From NCBI RefSeq assembly GCF_009177095.1, contig NZ_AP021861.1, positions 3,950,501 to 4,014,500 on the forward strand: DNA of 64,000 bases, read 5' to 3'. The translations under genes and the position numbers were made by a program. Shown here in pieces: positions 34,896 through 42,919 of the stretch (position 1 is the first letter of the stretch; the number at the start of each line of letters is the position of its first letter). Origin of the DNA: Lacipirellula parvula (GTDB lineage Bacteria > Planctomycetota > Planctomycetia > Pirellulales > Lacipirellulaceae). Below the pieces are notes generated by a model. The model saw only the letters and a list, made by a program, of their open reading frames with translations. It ran no database searches and had not been told where the DNA came from.

Positions 34896-35504
34896 ATGTC
34901 GCGTTACACCGGTCCGAAGGCCCGCATCAACCGCCGTCTCGGCGCCATGATTTTCGAGAGCGCCGGCGCCGCGAAGGCCTCTGATCGTCGCCCGAACGCC
35001 CCGGGCATGGCCCCGCCGGTCCGCAAGATGTCGACGTACGGCGAGTCGATGCGTGAGAAGCAAAAGATCAAGTACTACTATGGCCTCGGCGAACGCCAAC
35101 TTCGTCGCGTCTTCGAGCACTCGAAGCACGCCGAAGGCGACACCGGAACCCAAATGCTCGTGCTGTGCGAGCGTCGTCTCGACAGCGTCGTCCGCTTGGC
35201 GGGCTTTACCAAGACGCGTCCTCAGGCCAGGCAGGGCGTCTGCCACGGCCACTTCACCGTCAACGGCCGTCACTGCGATGTCGCTTCAATGACCGTTCGC
35301 GTCGGCGACGTCATTCACGTGAAGCGTCGCGGCGGTCTCACGGACCTCTACGGCGGTAACTTGGCGGCCTTCGACGGCCAAGCCGCCGATTGGCTGCACG
35401 TCGACTCGGAACGGTTGATGATCACAGTGACTCGTCTTCCCGCGAAGGAAGACGTCACGCTGCCGGTGAACGTGCAGATGGTCGTCGAATTGCTGTCGCG
35501 CTAG
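34896..35504 (+). CDS. rpsD: 30S ribosomal protein S4
   Basis: The 202-residue product is the small-subunit protein S4, which binds 16S rRNA early in assembly. It starts SRYTGPKARINRRLG and contains KQKIKYYYGLGERQLRRVFE and an S4 RNA-binding motif (CERRLDSVVRLAGF, VNGRHCDVASMTVRVGDVI). It lacks the N-terminal Cys4 zinc cluster and is thus the zinc-free form. GAAGGA precedes the ATG by eight bases. The gene stands alone rather than in the alpha operon with rpsM, rpsK and rpoA. Confidence 0.97.
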   Translation: MSRYTGPKARINRRLGAMIFESAGAAKASDRRPNAPGMAPPVRKMSTYGESMREKQKIKYYYGLGERQLRRVFEHSKHAEGDTGTQMLVLCERRLDSVVRLAGFTKTRPQARQGVCHGHFTVNGRHCDVASMTVRVGDVIHVKRRGGLTDLYGGNLAAFDGQAADWLHVDSERLMITVTRLPAKEDVTLPVNVQMVVELLSR

Positions 35505-35530
35505 TCTTGCTGTCACAGTAGTCGGCCGGT

Positions 35531-35555
35531 AGCCGCCAGCCGTTGGCTGGCGACT
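35531..35555 (+). terminator. Hairpin after rpsD
   Basis: CGCCAGCC (35534-35541) pairs with GGCTGGCG (35545-35552) around a three-base loop, followed by ACTTTCC. It lies 30 bases after the rpsD stop. The T-run is weak, so it may be a 3'-end-stabilising element or an imperfect terminator. Confidence 0.55.
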
Positions 35556-35901
35556 TTCCAACCGCGAGTTTCTCGCTTTCAAGAACCCCAGCATAAGCTA
35601 GTCGGACAAACCGCACATTTTACATATTTCTCGATCTATAAAAATTCTTACGAAGGAGAGCCATCGAACTCAACGCCCGCATCTTCGCGATTGAACGTCA
35701 GCCCCAGCAATGGATTGGATTCTCGCCCGAGCGCTGAGCCGTCTCTCCATCCTTAGCGTCCGCCCCTGCGGACGTTCTTCCGACTCCAACTGCGAGTCGT
35801 CTGCGCTGCCCCGGAACCTGCTGTTCCCGGCCCTCTGCGCTTTGCCCCCCAGTGAAATCCCCTCGTTCCCACATCACCACGTTTCATCTTGGAGTGTTCT
35901 C
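35556..35901. other. Leader region of the PEP-CTERM cluster
   Basis: The first part contains an AT-rich stretch (TTTACATATTTCTCGATC, then TATAAAAATTC) near 35617-35648 that may include a promoter. A GAAGGAGAG sequence follows near 35652 without a standard start codon directly after it. The remainder up to the ATG at 35902 has an open frame that lacks a ribosome binding site and adds no signal-peptide character, so it is treated as leader. Confidence 0.4.
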
Positions 35902-36624
35902 ATGAAGAAATCGATCGCGGCGCTCGTCGCCGCCGTGGCTCTCTGCGCCAGCACGGCGTTTGCCGTTCCCACCTCGTTCGTCGTCCCCAACGGTTCGACC
36001 TCGCCCTTCGACTCCTGGTCGCTTGGCGCCGCCAACTCGGTGCACGCCCAGTGGGAAGTCTTCACCGACGCCTACAGCGCGCCGGGCAACGCCCCCGACG
36101 TGGCCGGCAGCTTCCCCGCTGCGGGCAGTCCGTCGGGCGCCAACTCGCTCGTCGTCGGCAACACGGCCGGCGCATTTCTAACCGGCGGCGGCAACATCTA
36201 CTCGTTCTCGGCTCCGACGAGCTTCACCGTCACCGTGCCGAACTACAACCTCGGCGCCGGTTGGAACAGCCGCTTCGTCGCTCAGATTCAGAATCAAGGC
36301 AGCCTGCTCGATTTTACGAGCGTCCTGCTCAGCTACGACGGCGGCAATCAATTGCTCGCTCCCACCTACTCGGACGAGTTGGTCGGCGGCGCCATTCCCG
36401 AGAACCTCTTCGCTTGGGATCTCGCCGGCTTCAACCCGTCGACCTATTCGCTGACGTTCAAGGCCTCGGCCAGCTCGATGAGTCTCGACGCCATCGCGGT
36501 CGATACGTTCACCCAAACCGGCGCCTTCACGCCGATGGGCGTGCCGGAGCCGGCCACCGCCGCGCTCGCCGCGATCGGCCTCGTGGGTTCGCTGGCCGTG
36601 CGTCGCCGCTCGCACCGCAGCTAA
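35902..36624 (+). CDS. PEP-CTERM exoprotein, unknown function
   Basis: The 240-residue product has a signal peptide (MKKSIAALVAAVALCASTAF) and a beta-rich middle. The tail is VPEPATAALAAIGLVGSL followed by VRRRSHRS, the PEP-CTERM pattern of Pro-Glu-Pro, hydrophobic helix and basic end. GGAG lies ten bases before the ATG. It resembles the next gene's product in layout (a later F.W block followed by a Ser/Asp-rich strand), so the two may be old paralogues. A terminator follows at 36634-36683. Function unknown; probably surface- or matrix-associated. Confidence 0.85.
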   Translation: MKKSIAALVAAVALCASTAFAVPTSFVVPNGSTSPFDSWSLGAANSVHAQWEVFTDAYSAPGNAPDVAGSFPAAGSPSGANSLVVGNTAGAFLTGGGNIYSFSAPTSFTVTVPNYNLGAGWNSRFVAQIQNQGSLLDFTSVLLSYDGGNQLLAPTYSDELVGGAIPENLFAWDLAGFNPSTYSLTFKASASSMSLDAIAVDTFTQTGAFTPMGVPEPATAALAAIGLVGSLAVRRRSHRS

Positions 36625-36633
36625 GTCTGAAAC

Positions 36634-36683
36634 AGGGCAGGGCGCCGTTCCGCACGCTTCGCTCGTCGACGGCGCTCTGCTCT
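36634..36683 (+). terminator. Terminator-like hairpin between PEP-CTERM genes
   Basis: AGGGCAGGGCGCCGT (36634-36648) pairs over 15 bases, including two G-U pairs, with ACGGCGCTCTGCTCT (36669-36683), followed by a pyrimidine-rich stretch with TTTT at about 36693. It lies ten bases after the stop of the first PEP-CTERM gene. Confidence 0.65.
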
Positions 36684-36726
36684 TCCTGAATTGTTTTCCC
36701 TTTATTCCCCTACTGGAGTAGACCTC

Positions 36727-37455
36727 GTGAAGAACACTTTGTTGTTGGCCGCCCTCGTGGCCATGAGCGCGACCGTCGTTCGCGCTGAATCGATCAACTT
36801 CGCCACCGGCCCGATCGCCCCCAGCTTCCGCGGCGCCGCTAACACCACCTACTTCGGGTGGGGTAATGGTTCGTGGGACGGCAACCCGCCGCTGAACGTC
36901 GGCGATCCCGACCCGACTCCCGATGTGGTCAACGGCACGCCGTCGATCAACCCCGGCTCGCTCGCCGGCCCGCTGCTCGCGCAAAACAACGCCAGCGACA
37001 TCGTATCCAGCAGCAACAACGTTTACACGAATCCGGCCAACGTCAACCTGACGCTCACCATCCCGACGGTCGGCTCGGTCGGCGCCGGCTTCACCACGAT
37101 CATCGTCCAATGCAACGGCCTGGCCGGCTTCGGCGGCATCACCAACCTGTTCGCCTTCGGCAACATCGCGGGCGTTGCCCCGACGTACGTCACCGGCGTC
37201 AACGCCGACAATCAAGAAGCTCAGTTCTGGGCCAAGTGGGAAATTCCCGGCAACGCCGCGTCGTACTCTGTGAACGTCACCGGCTCGCCAGTCGGCGCCG
37301 GCGTTCTTTCGATCTCCGACATGACGGTCGATTCGCTTTGGTCGGCGACCGGGTTCGCCCCCGATGCGGTCGCCGCCGTGCCGGAACCGACCAGCTTCGC
37401 CTTGGTAGGGGCGGCGCTCACGGCCGCGACGGTGTTGGTCCGCCGTCGTCGCTAG
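36727..37455 (+). CDS. PEP-CTERM exoprotein, unknown function
   Basis: The 242-residue product starts at GTG with GGAG about nine bases upstream and has a signal peptide (VKNTLLLAALVAMSATVVRA). The mature part is rich in Asn, Gly and Thr, typical of beta-sandwich exoproteins, and ends in a PEP-CTERM tail (AVPEPTSFALVGAALTAATV, then RRRR). An ATG 36 bases earlier would disrupt the signal peptide and is not favoured. The block QFWAKWEIPGNAASYSV parallels LFAWDLAGFNPSTYSL in the preceding gene. Confidence 0.85.
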   Translation: MKNTLLLAALVAMSATVVRAESINFATGPIAPSFRGAANTTYFGWGNGSWDGNPPLNVGDPDPTPDVVNGTPSINPGSLAGPLLAQNNASDIVSSSNNVYTNPANVNLTLTIPTVGSVGAGFTTIIVQCNGLAGFGGITNLFAFGNIAGVAPTYVTGVNADNQEAQFWAKWEIPGNAASYSVNVTGSPVGAGVLSISDMTVDSLWSATGFAPDAVAAVPEPTSFALVGAALTAATVLVRRRR

Positions 37456-37469
37456 GCGCCGATGGTCGT

Positions 37470-37513
37470 CGTCTCGCGGCAGCGTGCCTGCCGCGAGACG
37501 GCGGCTCTTTTTT
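37470..37513 (+). terminator. Strong rho-independent terminator
   Basis: CGTCTCGCGGCA (37470-37481) and TGCCGCGAGACG (37489-37500) form a perfect 12-bp stem with a seven-base loop, followed by GCGGCTC and six or more Ts. It lies 14 bases after the second PEP-CTERM gene. Confidence 0.9.
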
Positions 37514-37515
37514 AG

Positions 37516-37617
37516 TTCACCTCGATTCGACATTCACCTCGATTCGACATTCACCTCGATTCGACATTCACCTCGATTCGACATTCATCTCGATTTGACG
37601 TTCATCTCGATTCGGTA
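37516..37617 (+). repeat. Six-copy 17-bp tandem repeat
   Basis: Six head-to-tail copies of a 17-base unit, TTCACCTCGATTCGACA, fill the gap between the terminator and the next PEP-CTERM gene. The first four are identical; the last two carry CAT for CAC and further changes. The array stops 11 bases before the start codon, so it makes up nearly the entire leader of the downstream gene. There are no spacers, so it is not a CRISPR array. Confidence 0.95.
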
Positions 37618-37628
37618 GGGAGCCGTTC

Positions 37629-38879
37629 ATGTCTTCGCTGAAGCAACAATTCGTCAAGTTCATCGGCCGCTGCGGCGCTGTGGGCCTGCTAGCCGCCGGC
37701 GTCGCCTCGACCCCCGCGTGGTGCCACGCTCAGTCGCTGACCTACGCGACGACCGACCCCGACATCGAGATGTGGTTCTATCCGGTTTCAACCGCCAACG
37801 GTTCGGGCTCGGTCCGCGACCGCGGCTCAAGCTTCGCGACCTATTCGTACGTCGACGACGACGGCAACCTGCAATTCTACGGCGGCGACGGCTACGACTC
37901 TTCGCGTCGCGGCAGCGTCTTGCTGGCCACGAACACCACCTCCACGATTCCGAAGGTCGCTGCGAGCCGCTATCAAATCGACTCGCTCCGCCTGACCGTC
38001 ACATTGATGGGCAACATCGGCGAGATCGCCTACGACGGTACGGCCGACGACTATTTCCAAATCACCGGCGGCACGGACGATCCCGGCAAGCCAATCGAAC
38101 TGTGGGGCGTCGGCTTCGGCGGCGCGTACACGACCTTCGGCTTTGCGGGCGAGACGGGCCCCGAGTATTTCAACTCGGGCGATCGCCGCTGGCCAATCGC
38201 CGCCGGAAGTTTCTCAGGCCCCTATCAAGTTTATTCGATCGACGGCGCTGGCAACGACGTTGAAAACGCGATCTTCGGCGGCTACAGCGCCACCGCTCCC
38301 GGCAACGAGACCGAACAATTTAGCCCCACGCCGTTCGCGGTCGGCAAGGCGTACGACTCGCAAGGCGTCGAGTTGGCCCCCGGCACAATGCTCGGCGCCG
38401 GCACGCAGCTGACGTTCGACGTCAACCTCAACGCTCCCGGCGTCATGAGCTACTTGCAGAACTCGCTCGCTGCCGGCCACCTTGGATTCTTCTTGTCGTC
38501 GTTGCACGAACCGCTCGCCCATACCGGCGAAGTCGCGTACCCCGACTACTTCCTCGACAACAACCCCAACGGCCCAAACCCAAACGGCAACGCCCCGACG
38601 TTTGAACTTGCCGTGACGATTCTCGACGAGGCGCCTTCCGCCGACTTCAACGGCGACGGCGTCGTCGATGGCGGCGACTTCCTCGCGTGGCAACGCGGCT
38701 ATGGCAGCGAGTACGACGATGCCGACCTCGTCGCGTGGAAGAGCGCTATCGCTGCGGGTGCGAACGGCCTCGCCAACGTCGCCGCGGTCCCTGAACCTCA
38801 CGCCGCCGCTATTGCCACGGTCGGAACGCTCGGGCTCGCAGCATTCCGCCGTCGCCGTCCGTCCGCCGTTCGCAACTAG
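37629..38879 (+). CDS. PEP-CTERM exoprotein with dockerin-like segment
   Basis: The 416-residue product has a signal peptide (about residues 1-35, ending near WCHAQS), a beta-rich body of unknown family, and a dockerin-like segment (ADFNGDGVVDGGDFLAWQRG, then DDADLVAWKSA). The PEP-CTERM tail is VPEPHAAAIATVGTLGLA followed by RRRRP. TAGGGAG overlaps the end of the 17-bp repeat array and precedes the ATG by six bases, so the array ends in the ribosome-binding region. A DUF1559 gene follows after 18 bases, a pairing frequent in planctomycetes. Confidence 0.85.
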   Translation: MSSLKQQFVKFIGRCGAVGLLAAGVASTPAWCHAQSLTYATTDPDIEMWFYPVSTANGSGSVRDRGSSFATYSYVDDDGNLQFYGGDGYDSSRRGSVLLATNTTSTIPKVAASRYQIDSLRLTVTLMGNIGEIAYDGTADDYFQITGGTDDPGKPIELWGVGFGGAYTTFGFAGETGPEYFNSGDRRWPIAAGSFSGPYQVYSIDGAGNDVENAIFGGYSATAPGNETEQFSPTPFAVGKAYDSQGVELAPGTMLGAGTQLTFDVNLNAPGVMSYLQNSLAAGHLGFFLSSLHEPLAHTGEVAYPDYFLDNNPNGPNPNGNAPTFELAVTILDEAPSADFNGDGVVDGGDFLAWQRGYGSEYDDADLVAWKSAIAAGANGLANVAAVPEPHAAAIATVGTLGLAAFRRRRPSAVRN

Positions 38880-38897
38880 CCGGGAAGGATCCGATCG

Positions 38898-39839
38898 ATG
38901 GGAAGCCTGTCGCGCGGCCGCCGCGCCTTCACGCTCGTCGAATTGTTAGTCGTCATCGCGATCATCGGCATGCTCGTGGCGTTGCTGCTGCCGGCAGTTC
39001 AGTCCGCTCGCGAAGCGTCGCGACGCACCAACTGCGTCAACAAGCTAAAGCAGATCGCCCTCGCGACGCTCAATTTCGAGTCGAGCCACCACACGCTGCC
39101 GCCGCCAAAAGTCCTCGGCGGCCCCGGCGGTTTGAAGTCAGGCGGCCCAGACGACACATTTTCGCAATACGGCAGCACGCTCGTCTTGCTGCTGCCGTAT
39201 CTCGAACAAGGAAATCTGTACGCCAATTACGATCTGACAAAGACGACCAGCAGCGCGCAAAATCTGCGGATCACGAATGTCGCCTTCCCCGACTACACAT
39301 GCCCGTCGATGTATCTGCCGCGCGAGGTGCCGATGACCGACTGCGGCGAGAAGCTGGGCCCAGGCAGCTACGTCATCAGCACGCGCGTCGACTACGCCAA
39401 GTTCGCGCAACTCGACGGCGCGTTCGCCACGCCGCCGCCGCGGAAAGGCGACGTCTACGACCTCGGCCTCGAACGGATCACCGATGGCACGTCGAACACG
39501 ATCCTCATCGGCGAAACGAACTACGGCTTCGAGTCCTACGTTTGGGACTCTGGCTGCGGCGTCGACGGCCAGCCAAAGTGGGGCGAATTCCGTTGGGCCG
39601 AAGCCTATTGGGCTTACGCCTGGGGACACACCAACGCCGACGTGCGTTACAACTTCAACGATCCAAGCGCCCGCTGGGACGGCGGCTTCCGCGCTACCTA
39701 TCGCAGCGATCACCCCGGCGGCGTCCAATTCGCGCTGCTCGACGGTTCGGTCCAGTTCCTGCAAACGGCGATCGAGAAAGAGACACTGTTCGCGCTGATC
39801 ACCCGCGCCAACGAAGAAGTGATCGCTGGAATCAGGTGA
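38898..39839 (+). CDS. DUF1559 prepilin-like protein (H-X9-DG C-terminus)
   Basis: The 313-residue product begins with a type IV pilin/pseudopilin signal, RGRRAFTLVELLVVIAIIGM, with the prepilin peptidase cleavage expected before the Phe of FTLVE. DUF1559 follows, with REASRRTNCVNKLKQIALA and GTSNTILIGE. The end has HPGGVQFALLDG, the H-X9-DG motif. This family is greatly expanded in planctomycetes and is thought to form or decorate surface structures. GGAAGGATC precedes the ATG. It lies 18 bases after the PEP-CTERM gene, probably in the same transcript. Confidence 0.93.
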   Translation: MGSLSRGRRAFTLVELLVVIAIIGMLVALLLPAVQSAREASRRTNCVNKLKQIALATLNFESSHHTLPPPKVLGGPGGLKSGGPDDTFSQYGSTLVLLLPYLEQGNLYANYDLTKTTSSAQNLRITNVAFPDYTCPSMYLPREVPMTDCGEKLGPGSYVISTRVDYAKFAQLDGAFATPPPRKGDVYDLGLERITDGTSNTILIGETNYGFESYVWDSGCGVDGQPKWGEFRWAEAYWAYAWGHTNADVRYNFNDPSARWDGGFRATYRSDHPGGVQFALLDGSVQFLQTAIEKETLFALITRANEEVIAGIR

Positions 39840-39856
39840 TCGTCGACCGCGGCGCG

Positions 39857-40831
39857 TTAAATCGCCGCGTTGCGTTTTCTTCGCGTGCTCGCCACGACAA
39901 GCACGCTGCCGATCGCCAGGGCGAAGGTTGCCGGCTCCGGCACGCCCGGCGCGATCGCGAACCCGCCGGTAAAATCGCGCCCACCATCGACGAGCGCCCC
40001 GCCAGTGATCTGCCCATTCCCCAGGTTAACGCTGTAAAGCAAATACGCCCCCGTCGGCCCGTTGACCGGCGCATTGGGCCGCTTCAGCACGGCGTACGCC
40101 GCATCTCCGCCGATGGTGAGGTCGGCATCGCCCGGCGTCGTGTAAACGTCGAACCCAATGCCTTGCTGCACGTTGGTGATGCTCACGCCGAACGCGCCGA
40201 CGAGATTCAGCGAGCCGTTGTTCGGCGGGTTCTGCGTGTAGAGCGAGTTGTTGCGAATATCCATATCGAACAAGATCGTCGTGCCGCCGACTTCTGGCAC
40301 GTTGTTGATGTAGGCCGCGGCGTCGGCGAACGGCGAGCCGCCGCTGGGTAGAATCGCCAGATCAACGTCGACGGCCGCGACCAACCCAGTGCTGGAATTA
40401 AGCCGCAAGTTCTCGCCATTGGTTGAAATGAGGCGAATCCGCATGCTCGAATCGGCCTGCAGCGTCTTCGGGTTGAAATCGAATCCGAACGACTGGTTGC
40501 CCGCCAAGTTGTAATCGACGCCAGTCGTCGCGAAGCCGGCGCCCACCGGCGTTGCGGCGGCAGTGGCGGTGTTGATCGTATAGAGCTGCGTCGTCGTGGC
40601 GCCGACGTCGATTGCGTAGAGTTGATTCGTCCCAGGCCGGAAATCGATCCCTTCGGGCAAGAAGCCAATGTTGCCAATCGTCGTCGAAGCAGTCGGATTG
40701 GTGACGTCGAAGCTAAACAGCGTAAAGTTCGCGTCGACTCCGTAGGCCGTTTGGGCGCTGGCGTGCGATTGGACGAAGCAGAGCAGGGCAGCGCTGCAGA
40801 GAATTGCCCGCAAGGGCAGAGAGTGAATCAT
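39857..40831 (-). CDS. DUF4394 PEP-CTERM protein
   Basis: The 324-residue product has a signal peptide ending near SHASAQT and a DUF4394 body (AYGVDANFTLFSFDVTN, IDFRPGTNQLYAIDVG, DFNPKTLQADSSMRIRLIST), likely a small beta-propeller-like fold. The tail is GVPEPATFALAIGSVLVVAS followed by TRRKRNAAI, a PEP-CTERM pattern. It is convergent with the DUF1559 gene, 17 bases apart, with no clear terminator between them. The role is unknown; it is exported and probably anchored at the surface. Confidence 0.88.
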   Translation of the reverse strand: MIHSLPLRAILCSAALLCFVQSHASAQTAYGVDANFTLFSFDVTNPTASTTIGNIGFLPEGIDFRPGTNQLYAIDVGATTTQLYTINTATAAATPVGAGFATTGVDYNLAGNQSFGFDFNPKTLQADSSMRIRLISTNGENLRLNSSTGLVAAVDVDLAILPSGGSPFADAAAYINNVPEVGGTTILFDMDIRNNSLYTQNPPNNGSLNLVGAFGVSITNVQQGIGFDVYTTPGDADLTIGGDAAYAVLKRPNAPVNGPTGAYLLYSVNLGNGQITGGALVDGGRDFTGGFAIAPGVPEPATFALAIGSVLVVASTRRKRNAAI

Positions 40832-41163
40832 GGCGTCGCTCCAGAATGTGCAAAGGCGTTGATGAACGATTTTCGACTCGACCCGAAAACGTTGACTCAG
40901 CGATGCGCTTCAGGAGCGGCTCCTTGATTGGAGTGAGAGTTAATGGGCGGGCGAGCAATTGCATCCCCGCATGGCCCGACATCGTATCGCCGCGCTACGG
41001 GTTTATGCAAAGAGATTCTGGCTAGATTTCTTGGCGCCCCCTCCGCAGAGGCACCAGCAGTGTGGCTCGCCACGTTAGTGCGGCGAAGGTGGCCCCGCAG
41101 AAGCCATCGGCTCCGCCGGTGGACGAATCGCGACACGGGCAACTTGCACGGATGCCGCATTCC
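40832..41163. other. Intergenic region with half copy of family B repeat
   Basis: No gene was found. A half copy of the family B palindrome (GCCATCGGCTCCGCCGGTGG) lies at about 41099-41127, and GGAGCGGCTCC forms a small palindrome near 40913. GTGTGGCTCGCCACGTTAGT also looks repeat-derived. Confidence 0.45.
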
Positions 41164-41254
41164 TAGCCCCGGGCTCCGCCCGGGGGTCGCTCGCCATTCC
41201 GGTACGCGTCGCCCACCGGCATAGAAACCCACCCCCGGGCGGAGCCCGGGGCTA
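41164..41254. repeat. Family A palindromic element, copy 4
   Basis: This full 91-base element ends ten bases from the 3' end of the TspO gene. The loop (GCTCGCCATTCCGGTA, then AGAAACCCAC) is very similar to that of copy 5 at 46548-46639, so the whole element and not only the arms is conserved. Confidence 0.85.
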
Positions 41255-41263
41255 AAGCGCCGC

Positions 41264-41731
41264 CTAGCGATTCAAAACCCAATACCACCCATTCAGTACC
41301 ATCGCGAACGCCACCCAGCCCCAGTAGGGAATCAGCAGCCCCGCCGCCGCGCGAACCGGCCGCCACGCACTCGCAATCGTCGCCCCAATCGCCAGCCACA
41401 GCACCACGATCTCTACGAGCGCCGCATCAATCCGGTGCAGCCCAAAGAAGATCCAAGACCAAGCCGCGTTGAGCCCCAGCTGCACGAACCACCACCGCAT
41501 CGCCCACGAATTCGCCGCCCGCTCCCACAGCAGCCAACCGGCGACCGCAATCATGCAATAGAGCGGCGTCCACACGACGCCGAAAATCCAATTGGGAGGT
41601 GCAAGCGGCGGCTGCCGCAACGAAGCAAACCATTCGCCCAGCGGAAACTGCTGCCCAAACGCGATCACGCCGGCGCACAGCGCCACGAACGGAACCAGCG
41701 TCCAATATCGAAGCGATCGCTGCTCACTCAT
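41264..41731 (-). CDS. tspO: TspO/MBR family tryptophan-rich sensory protein
   Basis: The 155-residue product has five hydrophobic helices and the family's Trp/Pro-rich motifs: PPLAPPNWIFGVVWTPLYCM, LLWERAANSW, WWFVQLGLNAAWSWIFFG, and a Trp-rich end (YWGWVAFAMVLNGWYWVLNR). TspO proteins bind tetrapyrroles and related compounds and act in stress or light responses. The ATG overlaps the stop of the DUF2238 gene (ATGA at 41731-41728), which indicates translational coupling. Confidence 0.93.
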   Translation of the reverse strand: MSEQRSLRYWTLVPFVALCAGVIAFGQQFPLGEWFASLRQPPLAPPNWIFGVVWTPLYCMIAVAGWLLWERAANSWAMRWWFVQLGLNAAWSWIFFGLHRIDAALVEIVVLWLAIGATIASAWRPVRAAAGLLIPYWGWVAFAMVLNGWYWVLNR

Positions 41732-42369
41732 CCCACTGTTCTCCGCCGCTGCCGTTGCAAACCGACGCCCAGTGCGAGCGTCGCCAACGTGCTGCCCAGC
41801 AAGGCGAGTGCCATATCTTTCTGCGCATCCCACCAATCGCCCTGCTGACCGTTGTATTGCTCCGCGTAGTCGGGCGCCGCAATGATCGCGATCGCCCACT
41901 CAAACACCTCGTACAACGCGCTCACTCCGGCGACCGTCATCCAAGCCCAGGCCAATCCCCACGCGACGCTCAACCCTCCATAGCGCACCGCCGCCTCGGC
42001 GACTGGCAGCGTCATCAACAGTCCGAACGCGAAATGGACCAGCCGATCGTAATGGTTCCGCGTCCATCCCAGCCACTCGCGCGTCCCGCCCCCGAACACC
42101 GCGCGAAACCACTCGTCATACGGCACGTTCGAATAGATCCACCGCGCCCCGACGATATGCAGCGCCAGCATCATCGCCAAGCAGGTGAATGACGCATTCG
42201 AGAGCCATCGTCGCCGAGCGCTCCACAGCAACGCCGGCAGGGCCAGCACCGTCGGAATGTGCTGCAGCCATTGCTGGTCCGGGTAAATCGACTGCCACAG
42301 CGACGCCGCAAACAGCAGCATCGTCGCGGCCAAGACGGGCAGCTGATAGTTGACGCTGCTCGCAGCCAT
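41728..42369 (-). CDS. DUF2238 membrane protein (YjdF-like)
   Basis: The 213-residue multi-helix membrane protein has the DUF2238 signatures NHYDRLVHFAFGLLMTLP, ALYEVFEWAIA and YNGQQGDWWDAQKDMALA. The conserved Asp, His and Glu residues face the membrane interior in this family, whose function is unknown. GGAGGG precedes the ATG by nine bases. It is the first gene of a two-gene unit with tspO. Confidence 0.92.
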   Translation of the reverse strand: MAASSVNYQLPVLAATMLLFAASLWQSIYPDQQWLQHIPTVLALPALLWSARRRWLSNASFTCLAMMLALHIVGARWIYSNVPYDEWFRAVFGGGTREWLGWTRNHYDRLVHFAFGLLMTLPVAEAAVRYGGLSVAWGLAWAWMTVAGVSALYEVFEWAIAIIAAPDYAEQYNGQQGDWWDAQKDMALALLGSTLATLALGVGLQRQRRRTVG

Positions 42370-42919
42370 CGAGCCCTCCTGGAAAGATCTGCCGATTGGG
42401 TAAACCTGCGGGGGCGACGGCTAATCGTGCAAGTTTGCCAAGCTTGCCGCGCCTCGCGCCAGCATGGACGAATGCACATTAGTTTAGCCGATCAACCGCT
42501 GAACTTCGCCCGTCACAACCCGTATATTGGTTGCGTCCCGGCAACATGACGTAGCCGTTAGGCAGCGCGTGAGGAAGGAACGTGGACGTTCTTCATCACG
42601 CCAGTGAATCGACGCTGCCCCCGCTCAACGCCCTGACAGGCGCGGACGCGGAAGTTGATGGAACCACGGCGAGCCGGGATTTCCTGACTTAGAGTTTCTT
42701 GGAACGTCGGCGTGCAGCCCTCCCTGAAGCAGGGAAATTTGGCCGCTCGCCAGCTGACCAAATACTCGTCAAGACAGGGCCGACTCCCCCTCCGCGGCCC
42801 CGTCGATTCACTTTTCACATGTTCGTCAGGAGCAAGCGATCGATCGCATCAGGCGGCGCACTTGTGCGCCATCATCGCAATAGCGAGACCATGGATGCAT
42901 CGTCGCGAGGGGTCGCGTC
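42370..42919. other. Leader region of the subtilase gene
   Basis: No RNA gene or secure CDS was recognised. A minus-strand open frame at 42558-42818 has a Cys/Arg-rich product with no family resemblance and is not called. TATATT near 42523 could be a -10 element but lacks a matching -35 sequence. Confidence 0.35.

Noticed and set aside
37516-37617. CRISPR array
   Set aside because: The six 17-base units are directly adjacent with no spacers, the unit is too short, and no cas genes are present.
42558-42818. Possible minus-strand gene or gene relic before the subtilase
   Set aside because: It has no recognisable family, no ribosome binding site and no support beyond being open, so it is not called.
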